A stretch of DNA of 64,000 bases from Fusibacter_A sp965140735 (GCA_965140735.1 OZ223306.1:744001-808000), one strand, 5' to 3'. Positions 18,001-28,621 are shown, counted from the first letter of the stretch. Numbers and translations: made by a program. Notes: generated by a model not told the origin, from the letters alone.

Positions 18001-21000
18001 ATGAAAAAGCAATATTCTAAAAAGACTATTATTTTACTTCTCATTATCTTTTTTGTCGCTGTAGTCGGCATTAGTTTTACTTATTCTAGCTTTAAATTAA
18101 ATCCTTTTGAAAATATTCATTTGACAAATACTTCAGGTGTTGCTTTAGGAGATGATAATAGCATATACATTGTAAGTGACTCCAACCGTGCAATTAGTAA
18201 AATATCCAATAAAGATCATCTCATTTACATGATAGAAGGTGGTAAAAGAAGTGCAGATAGCTTTTACACTGCAAATGAAATTGATACAGATGAAAATGGC
18301 AATCTGTATGTGCTTCACAACAGATGGGATGATACAGGATCATATCTTGAAACAGAGACCATTAGCCAATTTGATAGTAAGGGGGCGTTTGTAAAGCAGT
18401 TATTTAACCTCCCCGATGAAACACAATCTAAACTCACACCTACAACGCGAGGACTGAAATATTTTGAAGGACATTTGTACTGGTACGTACTGGTTGGCGA
18501 TGGCATCACACTTTACTCAGATGAATCTGAAAATTCGATAGGCTTTTTCCCTTTTGAGAAAGCAGATCAAATCATACAAGATGTTGATATGATCGATGAA
18601 ACACATTGGGTCTATGCATCGAAGCAGGGCTATATTCGATCGGTTGACCTGAACACTATGCAAGAAGAAACACTTTTTAATGCGAGAGTGTCCAATCAAG
18701 ATCATCCATCCAGCATATGGGGGATACAATATGATCCATACACTCAATCCGTATATTTTAATGATCTCGGACAATTTGGTATTTTTAGAGTCGTTGAAGG
18801 CCATACAGAATCCGTATTTGCAAGTCGTGATTACAGTACCAGAAATGATGAAGTTTACTATAACTTTGATATTTCCAAAACAGAATATATCGCAGTTAAT
18901 GGCGAAAGTGTTACACTGAAATCAATGACGGGGAATTATATGAGTATTTCGGCATTAAGACCTTCAACTTATATTTTAACTCTACGACTTTTGGCATGGC
19001 TTTCCATTCTTTTAATGCTTGTAAGCGCGTTCTTTTTAGTCAGATGGCTTTTGAAAGATGTTTTAAAAAGTGGTATCCCAAAAAGTTTTAAAAAAACAGC
19101 CGCCATTATATGCGTTGTTTTAATCGCGACGATTTTAACATCATCACTTGCGATTAATTTTTATAACGAAATTTTGGTAGAACAAGCTACAAACAACTTA
19201 AAGTTACTTGTTCAGAGTTCAAAGTTCGTCATACATGGTGATGCTGTGGATGCCATTAAAAAGCCATATGATTTTTATGATGAGGATTACCAGGTGGTTT
19301 ATGATGATTTACAGCGCATGATAAACTACAATCAAGAAGTTTGGGACGAGAATTTATACACGGCACTGTATACCATTTCAGATGATCGTTATTATGCCCT
19401 TATGTACAATGATAATAGTGTAACGCCATATTATACGTTCAATGCTTGGACCGATAATGCCTACTATGATTACTTTTATGATGCCTACCAAGGTGCAATT
19501 ACACATGGCACGGAAACTGATGCTGATGGTGATTGGCTCTTTGCAATGGGACCTGTTTACAATTCAAAAGATGAGATTGTTGCAATCATTGAAGTCGGGA
19601 TGAACAAGTACATCTTCGATGAATGGAATAAAAATATCGTTAATAAAATTGTTACAGATATCGTTTCAATTGTGATCATCATTGTATTATTGATATCGGA
19701 AGTTACTTTTTTATCCACCTGGCTAGAAAAGAGAAAAGCTCATCGCTTGCAATCCGAATCTATTAATACACTGGCACCAAATCTTGAGTTTAATAATCTA
19801 AATGCCATAAGAACATTGGCTTTACTAACTTATATTGTCATTTTTATGTGTACAGCATTTATTCCACTAATGGCTAAAGCCATTTACAGCCCAATTGGCA
19901 ATCTATCCATGTCTATGGCAATTGGTCTTCCAATCTTTACGGAAGTGCTCTTTGCAGCGATTACCATTGTCATCGCTGGGTTTGTCGCTGAAAAGAAAGG
20001 CTGGAAGCTGATCTTTTATCTAGGCATTGTTATTTTGATTGGAAGTGCCATTGCCACAGCATTGACACGATCATTACTTGTCTTTATTATGATCAGAGGT
20101 CTTGCGGGTATTGGAAATGGCTTTATTCAGATGACTATGCACGCTTTTGTTAACACGGGTAAAACAGTGGCACAAAGGAACGAAACCTTTGCCAATATGA
20201 TGTCAGGTGCTATCGCTGGGGTTAATCTGGGCGTTGTATTTGGTGCGAATCTAGTCGATAAAATTGGTTACTTTAATGTCTTTTATGTTATGGCTGGCAT
20301 AGGTGTCTTGGCGATCATCTTTGAACGTTTATTCCTAAGACATTATGAGACTATGGAATTTCAAATTGAAGAGGAAGAGGATAACGTTACGCAGACAGAA
20401 AAAATATCCGTACGACATTATTTCTCAAGAAAGAGTATTCTTGCATTTTTAACCCTTATCCTTGTACCTGCATTACTTTGTTATATGTATTTAGAATATT
20501 TCTTCCCATTATTTGCAGAAACAAAAGGGTTGACCACCTCAATGATTGGTATTGTATTTTCTCTTTATGGCCTATTTATTGTTTACTTTGGACCTGCCAT
20601 GAGTACCTTTACAGAAAAGACATTTGGTGTCAAAAATGCATCTGCCATTGCAAGTATTTTAACGGGAACTTCTTTAATTGTATATGCAGTTACTGGAACA
20701 CTTGCTGGCGCCATACTGGCAGTCTTAATTTTGGCAGTCTCTGATAGTTTTGGCGATACCGTTTATACGACGTATTTCTTAGCCATTAAAGAATCTCAAA
20801 AGATAGGCAAATCAATTGCTGCTGGCTATTTAGAGTTTTTCTCTCAAATCGGAAAAATGCTTGGAGCACTTGCATTTGGTATTGCAATTGGATTTGGTGA
20901 ACAATTAGGGATTGGTATAATAGGTGTTATCACTGTTGGATTTGGATTGATATTTATACCGATAGGGACAAAAGTGGTTGTATCTGATACCGATGACTAG
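18001..21000 (+). CDS. Sensor-transporter fusion: beta-propeller-like and Cache domains joined to an MFS transporter
   Basis: A 999-aa membrane protein. An N-terminal membrane anchor (about 9-27) precedes a beta-rich extracytoplasmic region (about 40-315) with propeller/NHL-like phrases such as GVALGDDNSIYIVSD and EIDTDENGNLYVLHN. TM near 328-350 and 366-388, a Cache-like sensor (about 390-540, ending GDWLFAMGPVYNSKDEIVAI), and a TM near 548-570 follow. The rest (about 600-990) is a 12-segment MFS permease (MIRGLAGIGNGFIQ, FGANLVDKIGYFNVFY). An MFS domain with such a sensory front end is unusual. The first half is built like the 915-aa protein at 22303. AGGGGGGC precedes the ATG. Confidence 0.8.
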   Translation: MKKQYSKKTIILLLIIFFVAVVGISFTYSSFKLNPFENIHLTNTSGVALGDDNSIYIVSDSNRAISKISNKDHLIYMIEGGKRSADSFYTANEIDTDENGNLYVLHNRWDDTGSYLETETISQFDSKGAFVKQLFNLPDETQSKLTPTTRGLKYFEGHLYWYVLVGDGITLYSDESENSIGFFPFEKADQIIQDVDMIDETHWVYASKQGYIRSVDLNTMQEETLFNARVSNQDHPSSIWGIQYDPYTQSVYFNDLGQFGIFRVVEGHTESVFASRDYSTRNDEVYYNFDISKTEYIAVNGESVTLKSMTGNYMSISALRPSTYILTLRLLAWLSILLMLVSAFFLVRWLLKDVLKSGIPKSFKKTAAIICVVLIATILTSSLAINFYNEILVEQATNNLKLLVQSSKFVIHGDAVDAIKKPYDFYDEDYQVVYDDLQRMINYNQEVWDENLYTALYTISDDRYYALMYNDNSVTPYYTFNAWTDNAYYDYFYDAYQGAITHGTETDADGDWLFAMGPVYNSKDEIVAIIEVGMNKYIFDEWNKNIVNKIVTDIVSIVIIIVLLISEVTFLSTWLEKRKAHRLQSESINTLAPNLEFNNLNAIRTLALLTYIVIFMCTAFIPLMAKAIYSPIGNLSMSMAIGLPIFTEVLFAAITIVIAGFVAEKKGWKLIFYLGIVILIGSAIATALTRSLLVFIMIRGLAGIGNGFIQMTMHAFVNTGKTVAQRNETFANMMSGAIAGVNLGVVFGANLVDKIGYFNVFYVMAGIGVLAIIFERLFLRHYETMEFQIEEEEDNVTQTEKISVRHYFSRKSILAFLTLILVPALLCYMYLEYFFPLFAETKGLTTSMIGIVFSLYGLFIVYFGPAMSTFTEKTFGVKNASAIASILTGTSLIVYAVTGTLAGAILAVLILAVSDSFGDTVYTTYFLAIKESQKIGKSIAAGYLEFFSQIGKMLGALAFGIAIGFGEQLGIGIIGVITVGFGLIFIPIGTKVVVSDTDD

Positions 21001-21017
21001 ATGATCACGATATATAA

Positions 21018-21073
21018 AAGACTCATTGACATGTGATCCTTTGAATAGGATCTTGTCGATGAGTCTTTATTAT
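21018..21073. terminator. Bidirectional terminator between convergent genes
   Basis: A long hairpin with arms about 21018-21038 (AAGACTCATTGACA...GATCC) and 21048-21067 (GGATCTTGTCGATGAGTCTT), with T-rich ends on both strands. It separates the 18001 (+) and 21094 (-) genes. Confidence 0.85.
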
Positions 21074-21093
21074 TTTAGGATTATTAGGATGAA

Positions 21094-22209
21094 TTAGGGT
21101 TTACCAATGAGTTCATAGAGGGTCTCGATTTGATCCGGTGCAGGTAACTTTAGTGGATAGTTCACAGGTAAATAATTGGGATCTTCTAAACCATTATAAC
21201 TGGCGATGGTATAAGCATATTTTTCGTTCCCATAAGTCTCAAGAGAGATTTTATACAAATAATCACCAGGAGGGACAATATAAATCGTATAATTATTGAC
21301 CATTTTTTCTTGTGGCTCAACAGCACTTGGTGGTGTATTCATTTCAGGGACATAAACTGACACTGTTTCAGTTTCTTCCACAATTTCACTATAGGGGTCA
21401 TTGTAGTGTACAATACCGATTATATCCTTAACATAGGGTCTATTGCTCTCAGCGGTGGACCTTGAGAATAGTGTCGCACCATAAACGATGAGTATCAATA
21501 AAAGTGAAAGGTAAACTAATATTCTAAAGTGACTTTTTATCCATAGGACAATCCATAATAATTTTTCATAAAACCAAGGTTCTTTATGTTCGTTTATCGT
21601 CCCTAAAAAGTATTTATAGTCTGCAAGCATTGCGATATAATCTTTGTAAATCCCAGATTCACAATTCATAATAAAAACACTGAGTTCATCGTGATCTTCA
21701 GTTAAAGTTTCGATTAAAGTGGCAACTTTTTTTTGAACGGATTTGAATTGATCAAAAGAATCTGGGTTTAATAAATTTAGGGTAACATTAAAGTGAACAT
21801 TCTTATTATGATCAACTCTTAAATTATCAGATTTAATAAGAGTATATTTGATGAAATTGGGTAAAGTAGTATCAAGTGAAAGTTTTGCAAGTAATTTTAA
21901 AATAAAGGCTTTCTTGTCTGCATCACTAAATTGAATATGATTAATTGCTGGCTCTTCTGAATAATCTTTAAAGACTAAATAAAGATCACCATGAACGACA
22001 AAATATTCAACAAAAGCTAATGTCAGACTAAAACAGTCTAAAACTTTCAAATAATACTTGATAAGAGCTCGATCTTTAACTTGGTGAACTCTAAAGTGAG
22101 CCTCTTGATCTTTCAATGGTTCTAAACATCTATAAATCGTCACATTTACGTTTGTAGAAACAACTTCCATAACCACATATTTATCAGAAATAAGAGAACT
22201 TTGCATCAA
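21094..22209 (-). CDS. Single-pass membrane protein with cytoplasmic domain and extracytoplasmic LysM
   Basis: A 371-aa protein. The N-terminal roughly 220 residues form a soluble domain with the strand/helix order of a diverged pseudokinase (YFVVHGDLYLVFKDY reads like a hinge), though kinase motifs are absent. One TM (about 230-250) follows. The C-terminus is a LysM module (YIVPPGDYLYKISLETYG...YNGL...LKLP), which binds peptidoglycan. The layout recalls EssB/YukC-type proteins with LysM added; this is inference. GGAGGTG precedes the ATG on the minus strand. It is divergent from the 22303 gene. An anchoring role for the injection particle is possible but not shown. Confidence 0.65.
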   Translation of the reverse strand: MMQSSLISDKYVVMEVVSTNVNVTIYRCLEPLKDQEAHFRVHQVKDRALIKYYLKVLDCFSLTLAFVEYFVVHGDLYLVFKDYSEEPAINHIQFSDADKKAFILKLLAKLSLDTTLPNFIKYTLIKSDNLRVDHNKNVHFNVTLNLLNPDSFDQFKSVQKKVATLIETLTEDHDELSVFIMNCESGIYKDYIAMLADYKYFLGTINEHKEPWFYEKLLWIVLWIKSHFRILVYLSLLLILIVYGATLFSRSTAESNRPYVKDIIGIVHYNDPYSEIVEETETVSVYVPEMNTPPSAVEPQEKMVNNYTIYIVPPGDYLYKISLETYGNEKYAYTIASYNGLEDPNYLPVNYPLKLPAPDQIETLYELIGKP

Positions 22210-22302
22210 ATCACCTCCAAACTATATGTTACTTATATCACTTTATTAGGAAAATAAACGATTAAGTTCTAAATATCTATTTTTAGAAGGGGAGCGCACA
22301 TA

Positions 22303-25050
22303 ATGAGAAAAATTTTGGTTTTAGTATTATTGACTATAATGTTGAGTGGTATATTTACATATTTAATAGAAAATCTCGATTTAGAGCATGTTATAGATGT
22401 TTCAGCAGCACCTGATGATCAAATGGTTATTCTCCAAAAAGAAACGTCTGAGAGTATGATCGAATCTTTTGTAAACTATCTTAGACCAACTTACAATCTT
22501 ATACGTATTTCAAAAGATGGACAAATTTTAAAGTCGTATCCACTTCCAAAAGATGCTAAGTCCACTTTTTCTGATTATGATAATCTCAGCATGGATTCAG
22601 AGGGCAATCTATACCTTCATAGATCCTTAAAGAACGCAGATGATTATTATGTCTTTTCTGAAGAAATTATTAAAATCTCTCCTGATAATTTACAAATTAA
22701 AACACTCTATAAAGTTGATTATCAATCCACAGGCGCAGTTGAGTATGCATTGATCAACAAAGCCTACCTTATTGATCATCATCTTTTTGTGATTCAAAAA
22801 AAGGCAGATGATTTGACGCATGTGATCATATCTCAGATCAATATTTACAATGAAGAAATCAACGTCATCAAGGATTTAAAATTTGAGCCGACGCTATATG
22901 TTAAAGATATTTTGTATCTCAATAATGGCAAAGTTATTTTTTCAACTGTCAAGGGGATACTCTATCAGTACTACGAAGAAAACTTCGAGGTACTCAAGTA
23001 TGATTCAATGCCAGAACGTGTACAAGTAGCACGTCTTAACTCCTATGATAATAATTCTTTTGCCTTTATGAATGAGTTGACAAGTGAGATCGTCAAGGTT
23101 GATACAGATCAAAAAAAATATGAAGTGATTAGATCTGGCATGAATGATCTCAGTAAACTCGATAAACTAAAATACAGAGATGCCAATTTGATAACCATCC
23201 GTGATTCTAAAAGTATCACTGGAAATGTAAGACTTAACAATGTGGGCAAACGGTTTGTCTTTATTGATAGAGACGACTCTGTAATCACAATAAATGATTT
23301 TGAGTTTAACAACATGCACCATATGCGTACATTTTTAAAGCATTTTCTGATCATTGGCTTATTTGCGCTTATGATAGGTTTTGTCATGTATGCATACGAA
23401 AAGAGTAGAGGATCTCTTATTATTAAATTTGGCACTATTTTATTACCATTAGTGCTTTTGATTCCAGTGATTTCACTATCCGTAAGCTTTGGTTATTTTA
23501 CAAATTTAGCCAAGAACGATTTGCTTGCTGAGCTATTTGAGTTTTCAAAAGAGCGCGCATCTAAGATAACTGTAGATTATCTAAAAGAAATTGATGGACT
23601 CGAGGACTATGCCAACCCAGAATACACCGTTTTAACGAAGGAAAGAGCTGTAAATGCCGATGAGTTTAATGCTCTCAACTTAAAGACATATGACCGCTGG
23701 TATTATTCCGTTATTTATAAATATGAAGACGATAAAATACATGTGGTTACTGGTGATGGTATTGAATTTTGGTCGACAACCCAATACCTCTATGGTGAAC
23801 GATCCAATCAAGCGTATATTAAGGCAGTTACTGAAAACAGAACTGTCTTAGCAGATAATTCAGATGTGTCCGGTGAGTGGGTATTCGCTGTGACGCCAAT
23901 TAGAGATAAAGAAGGACAAGTAATAGGGTTGCTTGAAGTCGGTACAGGTAAGGAAAGTTATACTTACTATATTCAGGGTTATTACGGTAAGTTAGTTTCT
24001 CTAAATCTAGTGATTGTGAGCTTAATCTTGTTACTTATGTCAATTGTGATTTATCGCATTATTTTACCACTCCGAAATCTAAATGACTCCGTAGAGGAAA
24101 TTAGTGGCGGTAATTGGGGTGTTACAGTGCCTGTACACACACATGATGAAATCGGTGATCTCTCAGGCATGTTCAATAAAATGTCTCTTTTTATAAAAGA
24201 CTATATTTCAGAACTTACGAAAATGAATGCCATATACTTTAAATTCATTCCACTCAAATTCTTTGAACTCCTTGATAAAAAAAGTATCACTAAAGTGGAA
24301 TTGGGGAATTATTCTAAACAGGAAATGACAGTTGTCTATATCAACACTGCCAATTACTTTGAACTTGTACGCGGCAAAACTTCCAAAGAGCAACTGGACA
24401 TTTTAAACAAACTCTTTGAAGAATATGCAAGGAGCATACATGCTCAAAATGGACTTGTAGGCGAATTTAGAAATGCAGGGGTGCTGGCACTTTTTACTAA
24501 GGAAGAAGAAGCTATGGCCACCGCTTCTATGATTATGCAACATATTAGTGAGTTTGACCTCCCAGTTAAGGCCAACATTAGTATTCATTTAGGGGAAGTG
24601 CTTTTAGGAATTGTAGGTGATGAGAACAGACTGACCACATCCGTTATTAGCAAATGCGTCAATGAAGTTGCTGAAATGAATAAGATTGCTACTAAGTTTG
24701 ATACAGGTGTACTCATAAGTGATACGATGGAAGCTAAAATAAATCAATCTAAAGATATGATTAGATATATAGGTCGGTTAGAAGATGAACAATCCGATAA
24801 ATCCATAAGATTATTTGAGTGGTTGGAGACATTACAAGTTTCTACTCAAAAGGATTTTATAAAATCAAAAAGCATTTTTGAATCTGCTTTAGAATTCTAC
24901 GAAGATGCAGAATACGATAGGGCGAAAAAAGATTTTATTAGCGTCATCAAAGCAAATCGTCGTGATATCGTTTCTAAAGAATATCTTTTTAAATGTGAAA
25001 AGTTAGCAATGGATCCTAATAATTTTGATAAACCACTTGGAAGATACTAA
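22303..25050 (+). CDS. Membrane sensor: beta-rich domain, Cache, HAMP, degenerate adenylate/guanylate cyclase-like domain
   Basis: A 915-aa protein. An N-terminal membrane anchor (5-23) is followed by a beta-rich extracytoplasmic region (30-335) and TMs near 343-363 and 372-395. A Cache-like sensor (about 400-560, with GEWVFAVTPIRDKEGQVIGLLEVG), a TM (about 564-587), HAMP (RIILPLRNLNDSVEEISGG) and a class III cyclase-like domain (about 655-800) follow. In that domain the first metal Asp is replaced (VVYINTANYFEL) and the second site reads EFRNAGVLALF rather than GDxxxAxF, so catalysis is unlikely. SIHLGEVLLGIVG keeps the fold. TPR-like helices end the protein. It heads the operon that runs toward the eCIS genes. 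Confidence 0.78.
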   Translation: MRKILVLVLLTIMLSGIFTYLIENLDLEHVIDVSAAPDDQMVILQKETSESMIESFVNYLRPTYNLIRISKDGQILKSYPLPKDAKSTFSDYDNLSMDSEGNLYLHRSLKNADDYYVFSEEIIKISPDNLQIKTLYKVDYQSTGAVEYALINKAYLIDHHLFVIQKKADDLTHVIISQINIYNEEINVIKDLKFEPTLYVKDILYLNNGKVIFSTVKGILYQYYEENFEVLKYDSMPERVQVARLNSYDNNSFAFMNELTSEIVKVDTDQKKYEVIRSGMNDLSKLDKLKYRDANLITIRDSKSITGNVRLNNVGKRFVFIDRDDSVITINDFEFNNMHHMRTFLKHFLIIGLFALMIGFVMYAYEKSRGSLIIKFGTILLPLVLLIPVISLSVSFGYFTNLAKNDLLAELFEFSKERASKITVDYLKEIDGLEDYANPEYTVLTKERAVNADEFNALNLKTYDRWYYSVIYKYEDDKIHVVTGDGIEFWSTTQYLYGERSNQAYIKAVTENRTVLADNSDVSGEWVFAVTPIRDKEGQVIGLLEVGTGKESYTYYIQGYYGKLVSLNLVIVSLILLLMSIVIYRIILPLRNLNDSVEEISGGNWGVTVPVHTHDEIGDLSGMFNKMSLFIKDYISELTKMNAIYFKFIPLKFFELLDKKSITKVELGNYSKQEMTVVYINTANYFELVRGKTSKEQLDILNKLFEEYARSIHAQNGLVGEFRNAGVLALFTKEEEAMATASMIMQHISEFDLPVKANISIHLGEVLLGIVGDENRLTTSVISKCVNEVAEMNKIATKFDTGVLISDTMEAKINQSKDMIRYIGRLEDEQSDKSIRLFEWLETLQVSTQKDFIKSKSIFESALEFYEDAEYDRAKKDFISVIKANRRDIVSKEYLFKCEKLAMDPNNFDKPLGRY

Positions 25051-25068
25051 CCTACAGAGGTGAGTTTG

Positions 25069-26601
25069 ATGGGCAACTTGATTAAATATATGTTCAAAAC
25101 TACAAAGACAGCGTTTCTACGCCCTATAAAATTGCTCAAGAGAAAATTAAAAAAGAGTATATTTCTCAAAAGCAAAGTAGGGAAAGTTATTAAAACCTCT
25201 GTAAAAGAAATCATAGAGGTCTTAAAACGTGCTCCTGAACAAAAATCTGACTATGTCCTTATTGGCAATAAATATTACGCCAAAAGGTTGCTCATTGTGT
25301 CTGTTGTCTTTTTTTTATTGATTATTGCCATCAGTCAGACTGTAATTATACCTTTTTTGAGAGGACGTCTTTACACACCAACTCTAATGCTTACAGATCC
25401 TCTTTTGGAAACATACACGGGTAAAGTCAAGCTTGTAAGTCGCAGTGGTGTCACTGTCTATGAGGGTCGGTTGGCAAACGGTAAATGTCAGGAAAATGGC
25501 GTCCAGTATGATGATCTTGGCAATTTAGTCTATCAAGGCAATTTTGCAGATGATGTCTACTCTGGAGAAGGGGTATTGTATGCTCAAAATGGAGATGTGA
25601 TTTATAAAGGTCAATTTGAAAACAATACTTTCAATGGCATCGGTATTTTATATCAAAGTAATCGGTCAATCCTATATGAAGGTTCTTTTGAAAATGGTCT
25701 GTTTTCAGGCACTGGCAAACTTTATAACAATAGCGATCAACTGATATATGCAGGCGCTTTTTCACAAGGGCTTCAAAATGGCTATGGTGTTTCTTATTTT
25801 GACAATGGCATGATTCAATATACAGGTAATTTCTTAAATGGCAAGTACCATGGTGAAGGCACTTTAATGACTGCTGATGGACTAAAGCTTTATAGCGGTC
25901 AGTTCGCTAATGGTGTCTTTGAAGGCACTGGCAAACTGTTTTTTAGCAATGGTCAAAAAGCATATGAAGGCAATTTTACAAGTGATCAATACAATGGTTT
26001 TGGACAACAATACTCAAACGAAGGCAAATTGATTTATCAAGGTAATTTTGCGTTGGGTTATTATTCTGGAGAAGGTAAGCAATACGATACCACAACTGAC
26101 AATTTAATTTATGATGGCACATTCGATAAAAGTTTGTTCAACGGGGCTGGTACATACTATATGCAAAATGAGAAAGTCTATACAGGTGATTGGCTGTCAG
26201 GTGATGTCCCATTTGAATCTTTGCTTGGACTGAGCAGTTCAGATGTAAGACAACATTTTTTAGAATCTGGTGAAGTGATCCAATTTGAAAATGATTATGT
26301 TATTTCTTATCCCAAAGCACAATGTGATTTCTATTTTATCTATCCAACAGATGTCATAGAACCCGTCCTTTATAAAATCGTGATTAAAGATTTCAGTCTG
26401 ACCCATACATGGCAAAAAGGGATGAGCCTTGATGATGTAAAATCTAAATTTGAAAGTTACACCGCATTAGCTAAAAGTGTTGACGGTCATGCTTACTTTG
26501 TTTTAAATGTGCCACAAGCGAGTTCCCAAATGAACTTCTACTTTGATTTCAACACACTAGAATTAATTTATTATGAATATGAAACCCCAATTGGAGGTTA
26601 A
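25069..26601 (+). CDS. MORN-repeat membrane protein
   Basis: About 510 aa. A basic cytoplasmic N-terminus (rich in Lys, residues 1-65) leads to one TM (about 85-105). About twelve MORN-type repeats follow (about 125-380), each of the form YxGxFxNGxxxGxGxL, for example YEGSFENGLFSGTGKLY and YKGQFENNTFNGIGILY. A C-terminal unrecognised domain of about 130 residues follows. The ATG at 25069 is preferred over the GTG at 25060 because GAGGTGA lies six bases before it. The repeats would be outside the membrane. A scaffold role is plausible. It overlaps nothing and is one base from the next gene. Confidence 0.8.
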   Translation: MGNLIKYMFKTTKTAFLRPIKLLKRKLKKSIFLKSKVGKVIKTSVKEIIEVLKRAPEQKSDYVLIGNKYYAKRLLIVSVVFFLLIIAISQTVIIPFLRGRLYTPTLMLTDPLLETYTGKVKLVSRSGVTVYEGRLANGKCQENGVQYDDLGNLVYQGNFADDVYSGEGVLYAQNGDVIYKGQFENNTFNGIGILYQSNRSILYEGSFENGLFSGTGKLYNNSDQLIYAGAFSQGLQNGYGVSYFDNGMIQYTGNFLNGKYHGEGTLMTADGLKLYSGQFANGVFEGTGKLFFSNGQKAYEGNFTSDQYNGFGQQYSNEGKLIYQGNFALGYYSGEGKQYDTTTDNLIYDGTFDKSLFNGAGTYYMQNEKVYTGDWLSGDVPFESLLGLSSSDVRQHFLESGEVIQFENDYVISYPKAQCDFYFIYPTDVIEPVLYKIVIKDFSLTHTWQKGMSLDDVKSKFESYTALAKSVDGHAYFVLNVPQASSQMNFYFDFNTLELIYYEYETPIGG

Positions 26602-26602
26602 T

Positions 26603-28621
26603 ATGCTTCTTAAAAAGACACTACTTCTATTACTCATCTTGACACTTATTATGCCGCAATTCACTATGGATTATGCTACAAAATCTATAGACATGAAAGC
26701 GGCTATTTCACTTGCACAGCAAAATAGTGATGCCATTAACTTGGTGAAACTTGACTTAATCAAGAAGGGTGTTGAAAGAAGACAAGCTGTAGAAGGCCTT
26801 CAAGATATAAGAGAAAAGGAAACCACCGTTAGATTTTCATTACTCTTCGATATCTCCTTCCCAGAAAAGCATGCCATGCCAAAAGAAATCGAACTCATTA
26901 TGAAACTGCCTAAAATAGACAATGACATAAAAAAATTAAATGAACAATATAAATTTGAAGTACACAAACTGGAATTTGAAGTGAAGAGTGCTTTTTTAGA
27001 TGTTCTAGAAAAAGAAGCTGTTCTAAAATTTGAAACAGATAAAAATAAGGACTTAAATGCAACCTATAAAAGATTGTATAAAAGCTATTTGGCTGGAAGT
27101 GCGAAAAAAGAGGACTTAGATCTGATTAAAGATTCACTTGATAAATCTGATGACACTTTAACCAAGGCAACACTTGACTTTGAAACCACAAAAGACAAAT
27201 TTTCAAAAATCATAGGTATAGACGTTTCAAGAGGATATAACTTTAAAAAAGAATTAATTGAGGTTAATTTAACAAGAGATGATCTAGAGGGATTGATCCA
27301 ATATGGCCTTTCAAAAGATTATCAAGTCTATGTGGCAACACGAGACAGAAAGCTCTCAGAAAAAGAAGTCAATGAGGTTTATGATATTTATAAAAATTAC
27401 TATGGTTCAAAAGTAAACATACTTTCATCAGAATTAAATAAATCCAAGATTGACTATGCTGCCCTTTTTCAAAAATACGAGCAAATGCTTCAAAACATAG
27501 ATGCAAAATGGCAAAAGGTTTATGTGATTAATCTTTTGTTTTTCAAGATAAAAATACCTATGCGATGGTTTCAAGGTGAATATACAGCACTTAGATATTT
27601 TGAAAATGAAAAATATCCTTTGATTGTTGCCTTAGGGGAGAGGGATAAAAAGCGTGTGGCTGAGGCCGCAATGATTGCTTTAACAACCCAGAAGATTAAA
27701 GACAGTTATGACGCGGTGAAGCAAATGGACTTGGTGATCAAGCAAAGTGTTGAGACGATTGCACTTGCCACAGCAAGCTATGAGCAGCTTAAAAAAGATA
27801 ATCTGGCAGGTATCGTTGATTTTGCAGAAGTACAGCAGGCAAAAGATGCTCTTAAAGAACTAGAGCTTGCACAATTCTCATCAAGAATTTCACTCTCTAA
27901 GTTTATAGCAGCACTTGATTTTAATACCTCAGGAGGGGTGGCAGATATCACAAGTAACACTGACTTTGCCACTGGAAACTATGATTCTGGCGTATCCAAT
28001 GTGGAGAATAGCAGTGGTGGCAATGAACCCTTTTGGTATATCGAAACACCATATACGAATCTCAAATTTATATTTGGCCTAAATGTTTCGGCAGACCTAC
28101 AAGCGACACATTATAGGTTGTTTGATACCAATGGATTACCAGTGGGGGGGCTAACACCTATTGCTGAAACAATCGAACATTTACCTCTGACATTTGAAAG
28201 TTCTTCTGAGTTGTCTGTTGTCTTATATGCTAAAGATAACCCTCTGTATCGCGCTAAAATAGAAGGAGATGGCTATCAAGGCACTCTAAAACTTGAACCT
28301 ATAAAGATCAATCCTAGTGATTTGAAATTGCCACTGGGTACCTTCCAGTTGACTCAATTGGATTTACTAAGGAGTAGCTTGACTCTAAAGGTAAGTGATC
28401 AAATTGGATATGATCATTTTAGAATCATTAAAAGTGACGGTTCAGTTCTAAATGGACCAATCGAGAAAGGTGTCGCACTTGAAGGTTTAACCCTGGTGCT
28501 TACTGATGTGGAGCAATATCAAGTTGAGCTTTTACTCGGTGAAAAAAGCGTTATCAAGTTAAAGCTTGTGCCAGAAGCCACACCGATTCAAAAAGGTGTT
28601 TTAATCACATCCCCAAAATAG
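26603..28621 (+). CDS. TolC-like coiled-coil secreted or envelope protein
   Basis: About 672 aa. The ATG at 26603 is chosen because GGAGG (26593-26597) lies five bases upstream and a signal peptide (MLLKKTLLLLLILTLIMP) follows at once. Residues about 30-440 are helical with TolC/outer-membrane-efflux-like patterns: DMKAAISLAQQNSDAINLVKL at the start, a long coiled coil, then SVETIALATASYEQLKKDN and GIVDFAEVQQAKDAL before the second coil. The last roughly 200 residues are beta-rich and unrecognised. TolC-like proteins occur in monoderms with no outer membrane; their role there is unclear. Confidence 0.68.
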   Translation: MLLKKTLLLLLILTLIMPQFTMDYATKSIDMKAAISLAQQNSDAINLVKLDLIKKGVERRQAVEGLQDIREKETTVRFSLLFDISFPEKHAMPKEIELIMKLPKIDNDIKKLNEQYKFEVHKLEFEVKSAFLDVLEKEAVLKFETDKNKDLNATYKRLYKSYLAGSAKKEDLDLIKDSLDKSDDTLTKATLDFETTKDKFSKIIGIDVSRGYNFKKELIEVNLTRDDLEGLIQYGLSKDYQVYVATRDRKLSEKEVNEVYDIYKNYYGSKVNILSSELNKSKIDYAALFQKYEQMLQNIDAKWQKVYVINLLFFKIKIPMRWFQGEYTALRYFENEKYPLIVALGERDKKRVAEAAMIALTTQKIKDSYDAVKQMDLVIKQSVETIALATASYEQLKKDNLAGIVDFAEVQQAKDALKELELAQFSSRISLSKFIAALDFNTSGGVADITSNTDFATGNYDSGVSNVENSSGGNEPFWYIETPYTNLKFIFGLNVSADLQATHYRLFDTNGLPVGGLTPIAETIEHLPLTFESSSELSVVLYAKDNPLYRAKIEGDGYQGTLKLEPIKINPSDLKLPLGTFQLTQLDLLRSSLTLKVSDQIGYDHFRIIKSDGSVLNGPIEKGVALEGLTLVLTDVEQYQVELLLGEKSVIKLKLVPEATPIQKGVLITSPK

